NCBI GenBank assembly: GCA_905479495.1
Contig: CAJQMR010000007.1
Location: 310,001-374,000, forward strand
Reading direction: 5' to 3'
Source: an uncultured Anaerolineae bacterium
GTDB taxonomy: Bacteria > Chloroflexota > Anaerolineae > Promineifilales > Promineifilaceae
Length of the DNA stretch: 64,000 nt
Below, in pieces: positions 25,101 through 34,035 of this stretch (the stretch's first letter is position 1; every line of letters starts with the position of its first letter). A program made the translations under genes and the position numbers. The notes below the pieces were generated by a model that saw nothing but the letters and a program-made list of their open reading frames with translations, was not told the origin of the DNA and ran no database searches.

Positions 25101-25712
25101 TCCATACTGCATTATGAGATAGACCGTCTGGCTCGGCTTATACAAGATTTGCTAGATATTTCCCGATTGGATGCGGAACAAGCACCGAATTCTGAGGCAG
25201 CCGTTGATTTACGCGATTTTTGGGAGATGTTCTGGCCTCAATTTGAGGAACGGGCTGAGCGCGAAAATAGAAGGCTACACCTTTCCTTTCCCGAGCATGT
25301 GCGGCCGCAAGACCCAGCGATCTTCATGGAATCTTATCAACTGGAAAAGGTTCTATCTCGGTTGGTCGATAACAGCTTGGCTTATACCAGTGAGGGAGGG
25401 CTGATTCAAGTTGTAGTTGTGGGGCAAGACAGGCACACGCAGTTGTTTGAAATCCAGATATGTGATGATGGCCCTGGTATTCTCGAAACGGAACGGCCGT
25501 TTATCTTTGATCGGTTTTTCCGAGGGGCACAGGCCATCGAATCTGGTTCATCTGGCAATGGTTTGGGGCTGGCAATTGTTAAAGAGCTCCTGTCATTGTA
25601 TGGTGGTGAAATTACATTGGAGAGTGCGCCAGGTGAGGGCAGCTGTTTTACCATCCATTTACCGTTGGTACAGCAAAATCCAGAAGAAGGCAGCGTGGAA
25701 GACAATGTCTAG
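22113..25712 (+). CDS. Multi-sensor histidine kinase (PAS-GAFx4-PAS-HisKA-HATPase)
   Basis: A soluble 1199-residue sensor kinase with no membrane helix. Order: PAS (about 20-135; IIFWIADPDSYQPVYFSDHV), GAF1 (about 150-305), GAF2 (310-475), GAF3 (480-650), GAF4 (655-815). Three of the GAFs end in a QxAxAIxxxxLF/Y helix, for example QAAIAIENARLF. Then come a coiled coil (EEVAQRTSELKLEKDR), PAS2 (about 840-950), HisKA with phospho-acceptor His968 in FIANVSHQLRTP, and a HATPase with N box LVDNSLAYT, DDGPGI and GLGLAIVKEL. No response regulator is adjacent, so its partner is elsewhere. The stop overlaps the glycosylase start. I chose ATG 22113 over TTG 22098. Confidence 0.93.
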   Translation: MNSDSTSSLVPWTPDFPFVQDFAERAEIIFWIADPDSYQPVYFSDHVEKVLGLPLDVCLKQSFWPTYLFEGDQERVLAAFDEAVNNGTVQHIEYRVIGQNGNLLWLRDRICTVVHKGNRYLCGSMTDVTAYKTAVDHHTGTRGYTSLFLEIVTLLSGNVELEQKLDLLAEKLCDVFELTAVSILNGNIVSYFTHFPQPDAGTFLPAYYQENRLAEFIEGLGWWQSLDKPVLAVYDDPTLSDWAQAHLQLHQAKAILFVPIRSEDEIIGCLELINTQASRHFTESDIELSEFVAQQTALAIVRTQLFEAEARRRREAEILLDVAEFVSSSLDRDEILTRVMEILRVYLNDVHNCSISLITEDGLQLETILSWYADEAFALFPKGNRLEISNSFTSQLALEGSEPVLISDLKKIPFTNMFTTSMREKGLRAILCVPLKVKNKPVGTLHIHHWYEPRQFSTEEIALLQGVANQAAIAIENARLFANERRQLNLSRTLQKVGALLTTSLQLEEVYDHIFDLLEQVVSCKSASLFRLDKANNQFVLVKARGFHTSVLDSRDFTLPANHVFEQIAISPGWTVASDTRTIPSWINLSEDDTARAWIGAFLLVKGEINGILSLDGARVGQYSDEDGRMVATFANQAAVAIENARLYDETMRQTKELAILNQVSQETVVSLNIDKFLEKVTKTVGAELFPDIFGFVMYDAKTKELRPHASYALVAEKLAQKGIPLDHSIIGQVIANGRPYYAPNVLEDPHYFATVSNVLSEVVVPLKLNQEVVGVIDVASPDLEAFSQRDINFLTTLAGNIAAVMERANLYETLRFQAVGLAEEVAQRTSELKLEKDRLFAILESAGEGILLTDTEANIMYANPAMEHQSGYSRQELRSKNTRILGSHQMPNIVYTEMWQSLQAQKSWTGELINQHKDGHMYDVAVTITPIANEAGEVTGFVSVHSDITRLKELERLKTEFIANVSHQLRTPLTNIKTYVSLLKKGKPEKFPRYFSILHYEIDRLARLIQDLLDISRLDAEQAPNSEAAVDLRDFWEMFWPQFEERAERENRRLHLSFPEHVRPQDPAIFMESYQLEKVLSRLVDNSLAYTSEGGLIQVVVVGQDRHTQLFEIQICDDGPGILETERPFIFDRFFRGAQAIESGSSGNGLGLAIVKELLSLYGGEITLESAPGEGSCFTIHLPLVQQNPEEGSVEDNV

Positions 25713-26316
25713 TGTGCCCCAATCCTTTTATGCGCGCCCGGCACGTACGGTGGCCCAGGCGCTGTTGGGGAAAAAGTTGGTGCGGCAGTTAAACGGCCGT
25801 CTTCTCAGCGGCATCATCGTCGAAACTGAAGCCTATTGTGATGGGGAAGCACGCGATTTGGCCTGCCACGGCGAACGTGTCAACGATGCCCAACCAACGC
25901 CGCGAACGGCCGTTATGTTTGGCCCGGCTGGCTTTGCTTATGTCTACTTCACCTATGGTATCCATTGGATGTTTAACGTCGTTACCGGCCAGGCGGGACA
26001 GCCTAACGCCGTGCTGGTGCGCGCTTTAGAGCCAGTAGACGGTATTGAGTTGATGATTGAGCATCGAGGGGAACGGCCGTTAACCCAGCTTACCAACGGC
26101 CCGGCTAAGCTCACTCAGGCCCTGGCAATTGACAAATCTTATAATGGGGCAAACCTTTGCCAGCCAGATGGGGTTATATGGATAGAAGATGCACCTGCTG
26201 TGCCCCAAAGCCAAATTGCTGTCGGACCACGTATTGGTCTGGGCAAAACGCCGGAACCCTGGTATTCCATCCCCTGGCGTTACTGGCTGGCAGACAATCC
26301 GTTTGTCTCCAAATAG
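25705..26316 (+). CDS. DNA-3-methyladenine glycosylase (AAG/MPG family)
   Basis: A 203-residue base-excision-repair enzyme that removes alkylated purines. Signatures are FYARPARTVAQALLGKKLV at the start, GIIVETEAYCDGEARD with the catalytic Glu, RTAVMFGPAGFAYVYFTYG, HWMFNVVTG, VLVRALEPVDG and NGPAKLTQAL, ending GPRIGLGKTPEPWYSIPWRY. The ATG at 25705 overlaps the last codons of the kinase gene by 8 bp in another frame (ATGTCTAG), implying coupled translation. The functional link with the kinase, if any, is not apparent. Confidence 0.95.
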   Translation: MSSVPQSFYARPARTVAQALLGKKLVRQLNGRLLSGIIVETEAYCDGEARDLACHGERVNDAQPTPRTAVMFGPAGFAYVYFTYGIHWMFNVVTGQAGQPNAVLVRALEPVDGIELMIEHRGERPLTQLTNGPAKLTQALAIDKSYNGANLCQPDGVIWIEDAPAVPQSQIAVGPRIGLGKTPEPWYSIPWRYWLADNPFVSK

Positions 26317-26320
26317 CAGT

Positions 26321-26402
26321 AAATTTAAGGGACACAGATAAACAGAGATGTTCACAGATAGAGGGTTGAAATCTGTGTGCACCTGTGGAAATCTGTGTCC
26401 TG
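26321..26402. repeat. Inverted repeat, CACAGATAA word family
   Basis: AAGGGACACAGATAAACAGA on the left and GAAATCTGTGTCCTGT on the right pair imperfectly, with further CACAGAT/ATCTGTG words inside. It is a relative of 2440-2570 and 55893-55992 and lies between the glycosylase and fabI. Confidence 0.8.
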
Positions 26403-26419
26403 TTTTGTAAGGAGAGAAT

Positions 26420-27211
26420 ATGAAGCTACTTGAAGGAAAAAAAGCACTCATTTTTGGCATTGCCAACAAAAATTCTATTGCTTGGGGTATTGCCCAGGCG
26501 CTCCATGCCCACGGCTGCGAACTCGGTTTTAGCTATGGCTTTGAGCAGTTAGAGCGGCGGGTACGGCCGTTGGCCGAAGAGCTCGGCGTCGAATTTGTGG
26601 AAGAGTGCAACATCGAAAGTGATGAAGAGATTACGGCCGTCTTTCAAAAAGCGGGCGATCATTTCGGTAAGATCGACATCCTGGTACATGCCATAGCCCA
26701 CGCCAAACGGGAAGACTTGATGGGCACCTATGTAGACACCAGTCGGGATGGTTTTCAGCTGGCAATGGATGTAAGTGTATACAGTTTGGTCGCGCTGACG
26801 CGTGCGGCCGTTCCACTGATGACAGACGGCGGCAGCATCATTTGTCTGACTTATTATGGCGCAGAAAAAGCTGTGCCCCATTATAATGTGATGGGCGTGG
26901 CTAAAGCTGCTTTGGAAGCCAGCACGCGTTACCTGGCAGCCGACTTAGGTCCGCAAAATATTCGCGTCAATGCCATTTCCGCTGGGCCTATCAAAACCTT
27001 GTCCGCTGCTGGTATTGCAGGATTCCGCAAAATTCTCAAGTACACCGAAGAACGTGCTCCCTTGCGCCGCAACGTAACACAGGAAGAAGTAGGGAAAACT
27101 GCCCTCTGGTTATCCAGCGATCTGAGCAGTGGGGTGACAGGCGAGGTGGTTTACGTGGATGCTGGCTACAATATTTTGGGTATGCCAGAGCCACCCGAGA
27201 ATTGGGTGTAA
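26420..27211 (+). CDS. fabI: Enoyl-[acyl-carrier-protein] reductase (NADH)
   Basis: FabI performs the last reduction of fatty-acid elongation and is the target of triclosan. In the 263 residues the cofactor segment [16 protein letters not shown] (13-28), the active-site YYG...[11 protein letters not shown] (Tyr and Lys spaced as in FabI), and [16 protein letters not shown] are all diagnostic. AAGGAGAG lies 6-7 bases before the ATG. It appears monocistronic; the metK promoter and riboswitch start right after its stop. Confidence 0.96.
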   Translation: MKLLEGKKALIFGIANKNSIAWGIAQALHAHGCELGFSYGFEQLERRVRPLAEELGVEFVEECNIESDEEITAVFQKAGDHFGKIDILVHAIAHAKREDLMGTYVDTSRDGFQLAMDVSVYSLVALTRAAVPLMTDGGSIICLTYYGAEKAVPHYNVMGVAKAALEASTRYLAADLGPQNIRVNAISAGPIKTLSAAGIAGFRKILKYTEERAPLRRNVTQEEVGKTALWLSSDLSSGVTGEVVYVDAGYNILGMPEPPENWV

Positions 27212-27226
27212 GCGCAAGCGTTTTGC

Positions 27227-27254
27227 TTGACACTTCTTCCCATTTAGCTATACT
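27227..27254 (+). promoter_or_regulatory. Strong sigma70-type promoter of the metK leader
   Basis: Consensus -35 TTGACA (27227-27232), 16 bp spacer, -10 TATACT (27249-27254). Transcription would begin near 27262, about 40 bases before the SAM riboswitch. Confidence 0.8.
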
Positions 27255-27301
27255 CATCTTAACTGTTATTGCTTCAATGGCAGTTAACAATCATTCACAA
27301 T

Positions 27302-27397
27302 CTTATCAGGAGCAGCAGAGGGATCGGCCCGGTGAAGCTGCAGCAACCCCCAATTTTGGGAAGGTGCTAAATCCGTCAGCATTGGCTGAGAGATAAG
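27302..27397 (+). promoter_or_regulatory. SAM-I (S-box) riboswitch upstream of metK
   Basis: P1 is CTTATC (27302-27307) with GATAAG (27392-27397). Between them lie the conserved S-box blocks: AGAGGGATCGGCCCGGTGAA, GCAGCAACC, GGGAAGGTGCTAAATCC and GGCTGAGAGAT. SAM binding stabilises P1 and turns off the gene. Its place ahead of S-adenosylmethionine synthetase and the terminator that follows fit feedback repression by attenuation. Confidence 0.95.
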
Positions 27398-27448
27398 AGG
27401 TAATCGCAAATTTTGCCAGCCTCTTGCTTGCCAAGAGGCTTTTTTTTG
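27395..27448 (+). terminator. SAM-responsive terminator with overlapping antiterminator
   Basis: Terminator: AGCCTCTTG (27418-27426), 5-base loop, CAAGAGGCT (27432-27440), then eight T. The antiterminator strand AAGAGG (27395-27400) overlaps the 3' side of P1 and can pair with CCTCTT (27420-27425). P1 formation with SAM frees the terminator; without SAM the antiterminator can form. Confidence 0.9.
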
Positions 27449-27596
27449 TCAATTTTGAATTTCACAGAGCCACTGGCCTAAAAATGTATTTGTATGATAT
27501 GAGGATTTCTTATTCAGGTCACTCCAGGCTCCTATAAGTGAATTTCAGTAAAAAATTGGAACTGAAATTCACAACTTACCATTGGAGGTAAAGTAG

Positions 27597-28823
27597 ATGA
27601 CAACATTTATGAAAGCACCCAGCCTGTTGTTTACTTCGGAATCTGTAACCGAAGGCCACCCAGACAAGATGTGCGACCAGATTAGCGATGCTGTTTTAGA
27701 CGCGTTGCTGGAGCTAGACCCCAACGCCCGCGTGGCTTGCGAAACTGCAATTAAAACTGGCTTTGTTCTCCTGTTGGGTGAAATTAGCACCAATGCTTTT
27801 GTTGATTTTGATAAGCTGGTGCGTCAGGTCATTGTAGATATTGGTTTTGATAGCAGCGACAAAGGGTTCGATGGCAATACCTGTGGTGTACAGTCAGCTA
27901 TTGCCAGCCAAAGCCCGGACATTGCCCAGGGTGTGGATCGGGCGCTGGAGTATCGCAACAATGGCACGTCTGATGCTGAAGTTGAGACGTTGGGCGCTGG
28001 CGACCAGGGGATGATGTTCGGCTATGCTTGTAACGAAACTGAAGCGTTAATGCCGCTGCCTATTCATCTAGCTCATTTGCTGACGAAAAAGCTGAGCGAA
28101 GTACGCCGCAACGGTACGTTGCCTTGGGTGCGCCCAGATGGCAAGGCACAGGTAACGGTCGAGTACAGCTACGGCAAGCCTAAGCGAGTTGATGCGGTGC
28201 TTATCAGCACCCAACATGCCCCCGAAGTGGATAATGAGGCGATTCGCGCCGGCATCATTGAGCATGTGATCAAGCCAGTTATTCCAACTGCTCTAGTTGA
28301 TGATGAACTGCGCATCTTTGTGAACCCGACCGGGCGTTTTGTGGTTGGTGGTCCTATGGGGGATGCTGGTGTGACCGGTCGTAAGATTATTGTTGATACC
28401 TATGGCGGCATGGGCCGGCATGGTGGGGGCGCCTTCAGCGGTAAGGATTGCACCAAGGTAGACCGCAGTGCGGCCTATGCAGCCCGTTGGGTGGCCAAGA
28501 ATTTGGTGGCGGCTGGTCTGGCGGAGCGGTGCGAGGTGCAGCTGGCGTATGCTATTGGCGTGGCTGAACCAGTAAGCATCAGCGTAGAAACGTTTGACAC
28601 CAGTGAATTCACTTCGGATCAGCTGGTTGATCTGATCGAAGCCCACTTTGATTTACGCCCCGGTGCTATTATTCGTGATCTAAACTTGCGCCGACCGATC
28701 TTCCGCAAAACGGCCGCTTACGGTCATTTTGGTCGGGATGATATTGAAGCGCCGTGGGAGAACACGGATCGGGCTGAGCAACTGCGAGAGGCGGCTAAAC
28801 AGTTTACGGCCGTACCTGCCTGA
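27597..28823 (+). CDS. metK: S-adenosylmethionine synthetase
   Basis: MetK makes SAM from methionine and ATP. The 408 residues contain all family blocks: [20 protein letters not shown] near the start, [36 protein letters not shown] and [20 protein letters not shown]. The C-terminal [13 protein letters not shown] is also typical. TTGGAGG lies 8 bases before the ATG. A 335-base leader with SAM-I riboswitch and attenuator precedes it. A 15 bp perfect inverted repeat follows the stop. Confidence 0.98.
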   Translation: MTTFMKAPSLLFTSESVTEGHPDKMCDQISDAVLDALLELDPNARVACETAIKTGFVLLLGEISTNAFVDFDKLVRQVIVDIGFDSSDKGFDGNTCGVQSAIASQSPDIAQGVDRALEYRNNGTSDAEVETLGAGDQGMMFGYACNETEALMPLPIHLAHLLTKKLSEVRRNGTLPWVRPDGKAQVTVEYSYGKPKRVDAVLISTQHAPEVDNEAIRAGIIEHVIKPVIPTALVDDELRIFVNPTGRFVVGGPMGDAGVTGRKIIVDTYGGMGRHGGGAFSGKDCTKVDRSAAYAARWVAKNLVAAGLAERCEVQLAYAIGVAEPVSISVETFDTSEFTSDQLVDLIEAHFDLRPGAIIRDLNLRRPIFRKTAAYGHFGRDDIEAPWENTDRAEQLREAAKQFTAVPA

Positions 28824-28834
28824 TCTTTAAAACA

Positions 28835-28895
28835 AGACCCGAAGGGTTTCACTGCTGAATGGTTCCCGGAGCAGCATGAAAAACCCTTCGGGTCT
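28835..28895. repeat. Perfect inverted repeat AGACCCGAAGGGTTT / AAACCCTTCGGGTCT
   Basis: Fifteen-base arms (28835-28849, 28881-28895) around a 31-base loop, directly after metK. Each arm contains the palindrome-like ACCCGAAGGGT. No T-run follows, but the stem could still end transcription in either direction. Confidence 0.9.
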
Positions 28896-28907
28896 AGATG
28901 AAATAGT

Positions 28908-28935
28908 TTGCGCATAAATTCACTTTCGTTATAAT
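28908..28935 (+). promoter_or_regulatory. Probable promoter of rpsB-tsf
   Basis: TATAAT at 28930-28935 with TTGCGC at 28908-28913, spacer 16. The resulting leader of about 230 bases before rpsB has no open frame and could hold an S2 autoregulatory site, although no known rpsB leader motif was recognised. Confidence 0.5.
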
Positions 28936-29175
28936 TCTTCGTTGCCTGCAACCTGTTGTGGGCAGCATAAAAAGATTCCCTAAGAATCATTTACCATTAA
29001 ACACACACCCGGACAGGCAAAATGTGCTTGCATTCATTTGCCGTAGTGGCCTTGATTCCTTCTGGCGGCTGCGCATTTGTTGGCCATGCAAGTTTTTGTC
29101 TGGTTGAACGGTGTGGACGCGTGCACTGAAATTTTTTAACAGCGTACGACAAAACAAACAAAGGAGAATACCTCT

Positions 29176-30129
29176 ATGGCCGTTGTTTCAATGAAAGCAC
29201 TGCTAGAAACTGGCGTGCATTTCGGACACAGAACTCGTCGTTGGAATCCAAAGATGAAACCCTACATCTTTACGGAGCGAAACGGCATCCACATTATTGA
29301 TTTGCAACAAACCCTGGGCATGATTGAAGATGCTTACAATGTAATTCGCGATACCGTCACGGAAGGCGGAGCGGTTTTGTTTGTCGGCACCAAGCGTCAG
29401 GCGCAGGACACGATTGCGTTTGAGGCAGCTCGGGCGCGCCAGCCATATGTGAATGAACGTTGGCTGGGTGGCACGTTGACCAACTGGCAAACCATTCGCC
29501 AGCGGATTGATTACCTGAAGCGTCTGGAAAAACGCCAGGAAGAAGGTGATTTTGATCTGCTGAAGAAGCGGGAACGGTTGCGGGTTGAGCGCGAAATCGA
29601 GAAGCTGAATTTGCGTTTGGGCGGTATCCGAGACATGAAAGGCTTACCGGATTTGCTGTTTGTCGTTGATATTAATCACGAGGAAACGGCCGTACGCGAA
29701 GCCAATATCTTAGGCATTCCCGTTATCGCTTTGGTAGACACCAATTGTGACCCCGATGATATTGATTATCTCATTCCTTCAAACGATGATGCTATCCGGG
29801 CCATCAAATTGATTGTTGGCAAAATGGCTGAGGCTGCCCTGGAAGGCACGGCGCTTCGTCAAGAAAATGCTGACGAAGAAATCACCGATGTGGACAGCTA
29901 TGGCGCTGGCTTCGACGGCATGGAAGACGTTGACGATGAGGTGTTGTTGGGTGAATCTACCCTGGCCAAGATGCGTGAAGCGGCTGCCGATGACGATGTG
30001 GAAGAAACCGAGGACGAAGGCGAAGATGTCGATACCGCCGACGACGCGGTAGAAGACGAAGCCGTTGAGGCTGACGAAGAAGATAACGACGATGAACCGG
30101 CTGAAGAAGATGCCGAGGATGAAGCTTAA
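29176..30129 (+). CDS. rpsB: 30S ribosomal protein S2 with long acidic C-terminal tail
   Basis: The core (1-230) is standard S2: [79 protein letters not shown] and the [20 protein letters not shown] segment. After [12 protein letters not shown] a tail of about 85 residues follows that is extremely rich in Asp and Glu ([20 protein letters not shown] and more), absent from most S2 proteins (about 230-260 residues). AAGGAG lies 9 bases before the ATG. tsf follows 21 bp later, the usual operon. Confidence 0.97.
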   Translation: MAVVSMKALLETGVHFGHRTRRWNPKMKPYIFTERNGIHIIDLQQTLGMIEDAYNVIRDTVTEGGAVLFVGTKRQAQDTIAFEAARARQPYVNERWLGGTLTNWQTIRQRIDYLKRLEKRQEEGDFDLLKKRERLRVEREIEKLNLRLGGIRDMKGLPDLLFVVDINHEETAVREANILGIPVIALVDTNCDPDDIDYLIPSNDDAIRAIKLIVGKMAEAALEGTALRQENADEEITDVDSYGAGFDGMEDVDDEVLLGESTLAKMREAAADDDVEETEDEGEDVDTADDAVEDEAVEADEEDNDDEPAEEDAEDEA

Positions 30130-30150
30130 TTTAGGAGCACTGCAACAAAA

Positions 30151-30747
30151 ATGAAAATTACAACTCAAATGGTAAAAGAACTGCGCGACGCAACCGGAGC
30201 AGGCGTTTTGGATGCCAAAAAAGCGTTGGAAGCCGCTAATGGTGACTTCGACAAGGCAGTTGATTCCCTGCGCGAAAAAGGTGCGGCGCGTGCCGCTAAA
30301 CGCTCTGGTCGCGAAGCCAGCGAAGGGCTGATCGAACTGTATGCGCACCCCGGTAACCGCATTGGTGTTATTTTGGAGCTAAACTGCGAAACTGATTTTG
30401 TGGCCCGAAATGAAGAATTCACCAACTTGGCCCATGATTTGGCTTTGCACATCGCTGCTATGAATCCGCAATACATCACCACGGATGAGGTTCCAACCGA
30501 TGAGCTGAATCGTGAAACTGAAGTTCTGCGTAACCAGGCTTTGGCCGAAGGCAAGCCGGAACAGGTTGTGGAAAAAATTGTTGCTGGTCGGATGAGCAAA
30601 TTTTACGAAGAGTTCTGTTTGCTAGAGCAACCTTTTGTAAAGGATGACAAGGTCAAAATTAAGGACCTGATTACTGATTCAATTCGCAAAACCGGGGAAA
30701 ACATCGTTGTGCGACGGTTTGCCCGTTATGAATTGGGTGATGAATAA
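30151..30747 (+). CDS. tsf: Elongation factor Ts
   Basis: EF-Ts regenerates EF-Tu-GTP. The 198-residue protein is the short form found in several phyla. It starts with the UBA-like domain [20 protein letters not shown] and continues with the core signature [20 protein letters not shown] and a C-terminal [15 protein letters not shown] lies about 9 bases before the ATG. It is cotranscribed with rpsB and ends at a strong intrinsic terminator. Confidence 0.97.
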   Translation: MKITTQMVKELRDATGAGVLDAKKALEAANGDFDKAVDSLREKGAARAAKRSGREASEGLIELYAHPGNRIGVILELNCETDFVARNEEFTNLAHDLALHIAAMNPQYITTDEVPTDELNRETEVLRNQALAEGKPEQVVEKIVAGRMSKFYEEFCLLEQPFVKDDKVKIKDLITDSIRKTGENIVVRRFARYELGDE

Positions 30748-30772
30748 ATAAGATTTTGTGAATACTTTTTAA

Positions 30773-30804
30773 AACGGGGCGCTCATTTGAGCGCCCCGTT
30801 TTTT
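30773..30804 (+). terminator. Intrinsic terminator after tsf
   Basis: AACGGGGCGCTCA (30773-30785) and TGAGCGCCCCGTT (30788-30800) form a perfect 13 bp stem followed by TTTT. It separates rpsB-tsf from pyrH. Confidence 0.95.
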
Positions 30805-30839
30805 ACGGGGCATACCCATAAAGATTGGAGGCAAGCAGG

Positions 30840-31559
30840 ATGTCATCAATTCGGTACAATCGTGTTTTATTAAAGATGGGGGGAGAAGCCTTAGCTGGCC
30901 CCAACGGGTATGGAATTGACCCAACCAGAGCCACTGAAGTGGCCCAAATTGTTAAGGATATTTATGATTTAGGCGTTCAGGTTGCCATTGTGATTGGTGG
31001 TGGGAATCTGTGGCGTGGCTCGGTGGGCAGCGCTATGGGGATGGCTCGTCCCTCAGCGGATCATATTGGCATGATTGCCACGGTGATGAACGCATTGGCC
31101 CTACAAGATGCTATGGAGCGCACCGGTATTGTGACCAGAGTGCAAACGGCCGTAGAAATGCGCACCATCGCTGAACCATATATTCGTTTGCGGGCTATGC
31201 GCCATCTAGACAAAGGGCGCGTGGTTATTTTTGGTGGCGGTACGGGCAATCCCTACTTTACGACGGATTCGGCTGGGGCCTTGCGGGCCATGGAAATTGG
31301 GGCGGATGTGCTGATTAAGGCCACCAAAGTAGATGCCATTTATGATGATGATCCGATAGAAAACCCCAATGCCACGCGATTCAATAAAATCTCTTACATT
31401 GATTTCTTGAATATGCGGCTGCGGGTGATGGACAGTACGGCCGTTTCCCTCTGCATGGATAATGATTTACCTATTGTGGTATTAAACTTCTGGCAAGAGG
31501 ATAGCGTTAAGCGGCTACTTTTGGGCGAATCCATTGGCACCACAATCTGTAATGTGTGA
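30840..31559 (+). CDS. pyrH: UMP kinase
   Basis: The hexameric bacterial UMP kinase phosphorylates UMP to UDP. The ATG at 30840 has GGAGG 8 bases upstream, giving 239 residues. Signatures are [15 protein letters not shown] at the N-terminus, [53 protein letters not shown] and [13 protein letters not shown]. It lies just after the tsf terminator in the conserved order rpsB-tsf-pyrH-frr-uppS-cdsA. Confidence 0.97.
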   Translation: MSSIRYNRVLLKMGGEALAGPNGYGIDPTRATEVAQIVKDIYDLGVQVAIVIGGGNLWRGSVGSAMGMARPSADHIGMIATVMNALALQDAMERTGIVTRVQTAVEMRTIAEPYIRLRAMRHLDKGRVVIFGGGTGNPYFTTDSAGALRAMEIGADVLIKATKVDAIYDDDPIENPNATRFNKISYIDFLNMRLRVMDSTAVSLCMDNDLPIVVLNFWQEDSVKRLLLGESIGTTICNV

Positions 31560-31727
31560 GAAGCGCCAATAGTCGGTATACTTAGGGTCTAAATAGCTAT
31601 TCAGGTAGCATCATGATTTTGTGCTGAATGGCTACTTTAAGCCCATTTGCTGATCCCTCATTTTATTTGCGAATGGGTACGAATCTATTTTAAATTGAAT
31701 TTTTGTCCGTTTCCTGAGGAGGTTGTG

Positions 31728-32285
31728 ATGATACGAGAGCTTTTGCAAGATGCCGAGAGTCGAATGCATGGAGCCATTACATCTCTAAAATCAGATATGG
31801 GCGGCTACCGGACAGGGCGGGCCTCGCCGCAGCTGGTAGAGAAGCTGGAAGTGGAAATGTATGGTCAGGCCATGAATTTGATCCAGCTCGCTGTTATTTC
31901 TGTCCCGGAACCGCAGCAGTTGGCGATACGGCCGTACGATGCCAGCTCTATCTCAGCGATTGAACGCGCTATCATGAAGTCCAATTTGGGCCTTACCCCC
32001 AACAATGATGGTAAAATTATTCGCCTCAATTTACCGCGCCTGACAGAAGAACGCCGCCGCGATTTATCTAAACTTGTGGGGAGTCGGGTGGAAGAAGCCA
32101 AGGTGGCGGTACGCAACGTGCGTCGCGATGCCTTAAACGATCTACGCGACTTCAAAAATGAATCCATGATTACTGAGGATGATTTCTTTCGGGGTCAAGA
32201 CGATTTGCAAGAATTAACTGATAAATATGTAAATACAGTTGACGACTTAGGCAAAGAGAAAATAAAAGAGATCATGGAAGTATAG
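31728..32285 (+). CDS. frr: Ribosome recycling factor
   Basis: RRF splits the post-termination ribosome with EF-G. GAGGAGG lies 6 bases before the ATG at 31728, giving the standard 185 residues; longer upstream frames are not supported. Visible signatures are YRTGRASPQLVEKLEVEMYG, IRPYDASSISAIERAI, LGLTPNNDGKIIRLNLP and LTEERRRDLSKLV. The gap from pyrH is 168 bp, AT-rich, with a weak inverted repeat (TAGCTATTCAGG / GCTGAATGGCTA). uppS starts 8 bp downstream. Confidence 0.97.
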   Translation: MIRELLQDAESRMHGAITSLKSDMGGYRTGRASPQLVEKLEVEMYGQAMNLIQLAVISVPEPQQLAIRPYDASSISAIERAIMKSNLGLTPNNDGKIIRLNLPRLTEERRRDLSKLVGSRVEEAKVAVRNVRRDALNDLRDFKNESMITEDDFFRGQDDLQELTDKYVNTVDDLGKEKIKEIMEV

Positions 32286-32293
32286 TAAATAGT

Positions 32294-33031
32294 ATGTCTA
32301 ATCATGAAAAGCCCCTGGATTTAGAGCCTTATCAAATTCCGCAGCATGTTGCCATTATTATGGATGGCAACGGCCGTTGGGCACGGAAGCGTGGCTTGCC
32401 CAGACATGCGGGTCATCGTGCTGGGGCTGAGAATCTACGACGGATTATCAATGCCAGTGTCGAATTTGGTATCAAAATCCTCACGATTTATGCTTTTTCT
32501 ACAGAAAATTGGGGTCGTCCAGAACGGGAAGTCCGGGCCTTGATGAAAATTATTGCCCGTGTGCTGGATCAGGAACTGGATGAGCTGAATGCTCAAGGTG
32601 TTTGTCTGCACCATCTGGGCGATATGGCTGGGGTAGAGCAAGATTTACAAGATAAAGTTCGCAAAGCGATTGAACTGACCAAGAACAATGATCGCCTCAT
32701 TTTGAATGTGGCCTTTAACTATGGGGGACGAGCTGAAATATTACACGCCGTACGCCAAATGCTGGCGGACAAAGTTCCTCCAGAGACGTTAACTGACAGC
32801 CTGTTTAGCTCATATCTTTTCACGCGTGGTTTGCCCGATCCTGATTTAGTGATTCGCACCAGTGGTGAATTAAGGATCAGCAATTTTCTCATCTGGCAAG
32901 CAGCGTATTCGGAGTTTTATCCCACGCCGGTTTACTGGCCAGATTTTGGACGTGAAGAGCTGTATGAGGCGATTGTGGCCTTTAATCAGCGAGAGCGTCG
33001 TTTTGGTTTGGTAACAGAGAACTCATCGTAA
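32294..33031 (+). CDS. uppS: Isoprenyl (undecaprenyl) diphosphate synthase
   Basis: A cis-prenyltransferase making the undecaprenyl carrier for peptidoglycan. In the 245 residues are the catalytic HVAIIMDGNGRWARKRGLPR (18-37), the AFSTENWGRP block, NVAFNYGGRAEI, and the C-terminal LPDPDLVIRTSGELRISNFL and AYSEFYPTPVYWPDF segments. It is 8 bp after frr and 48 bp before cdsA, probably in one transcript. Confidence 0.96.
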   Translation: MSNHEKPLDLEPYQIPQHVAIIMDGNGRWARKRGLPRHAGHRAGAENLRRIINASVEFGIKILTIYAFSTENWGRPEREVRALMKIIARVLDQELDELNAQGVCLHHLGDMAGVEQDLQDKVRKAIELTKNNDRLILNVAFNYGGRAEILHAVRQMLADKVPPETLTDSLFSSYLFTRGLPDPDLVIRTSGELRISNFLIWQAAYSEFYPTPVYWPDFGREELYEAIVAFNQRERRFGLVTENSS

Positions 33032-33079
33032 ATTTCTGATGTTTTTTGGATACGGCCGTAATCCTTTCACCTGAAAATT

Positions 33080-33895
33080 ATGTTTCTGCAACGCGCCTTA
33101 ATTACCTTTACCCTCGGTCCACTTGCCCTCTATCTTATTTATCTTGGCGGCTTCTTTTATTTTATTCCCCTTGCTATTATTTTGTTACTGGCTTCATTAG
33201 AATATAGCCAGATCGTTCAAAAAATTGGCTGGTATACGCCGCCGATCCTGTTGGTTCCCATTGTGGTGATTCAATGGGTTTTGGCGCAATGGCCTGTGCA
33301 AACCCTGTTTGGCCCCCTGCTTTTGCTCAGCTTGCTGCTGGTTACAGCTTATGCCCTGTGGCAGTATGAGATGAAAAGTAGCCAAACCGTACCGGCAAAT
33401 TGGTTTGCCACCATGGCGGGGCTTATATTGTTCGGTTGGGTATGCGGCCACTTTTTCCGCCTGCGCACTTTGCCAGACATGGCCTGGCAATGGACCATGC
33501 TGGCCATGCTAAGCACCTGGATTGCCGATTCGGGTGCTTATGTTGTGGGGCGATTCTTGACGGGGAAGCTTATCTTTGGCAGGCACACACTCTCACCTCG
33601 TCTAAGCCCCAATAAAACCGTAGAAGGTTTTGTCGGGGGGATTGTCCTGGGCACTTCGTTTACCGTTCTTATTGGCTCCTGGCTGGGCATTGCTTTCCTG
33701 CCTGCCTTGCTGTTAGGTTTGCTGGTTTCCACCATTGGCACTGTAGGTGATTTGGGCATCTCATTACTCAAGCGCGAAGCAGGCGTGAAAGATTCTGGAA
33801 CGCTTTTTCCCGGTCACGGGGGTGCCCTGGATCGTATCGATTCGCTCATGTGGACCGTGGCGATTGCGTACTATCTAGCCCTTTTATTTGTATAG
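33080..33895 (+). CDS. cdsA: Phosphatidate cytidylyltransferase
   Basis: CdsA makes CDP-diacylglycerol for phospholipid synthesis. The 271-residue protein has about eight membrane helices and the C-terminal signature LSPNKTVEGFVGGIVLG, GDLGISLLKREAGVKDSG and FPGHGGALDRIDSLMW, which carries the catalytic acidic residues. It closes the frr-uppS-cdsA cluster; dxr and rseP, which often follow, are not here. Confidence 0.95.
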   Translation: MFLQRALITFTLGPLALYLIYLGGFFYFIPLAIILLLASLEYSQIVQKIGWYTPPILLVPIVVIQWVLAQWPVQTLFGPLLLLSLLLVTAYALWQYEMKSSQTVPANWFATMAGLILFGWVCGHFFRLRTLPDMAWQWTMLAMLSTWIADSGAYVVGRFLTGKLIFGRHTLSPRLSPNKTVEGFVGGIVLGTSFTVLIGSWLGIAFLPALLLGLLVSTIGTVGDLGISLLKREAGVKDSGTLFPGHGGALDRIDSLMWTVAIAYYLALLFV

Positions 33896-34035
33896 TCTTA
33901 TCCAGTTCAGACATGATTTGCGTGATCAAAACTGAACGGCCGTTAAAACAGCAAAGCAAACATTCCCACACAAACCGTTTGCTTCAGCTGCACGCTTCCC
34001 ACTTTTTCAAACAAAACCGTGTATGGAGGTAAAGC

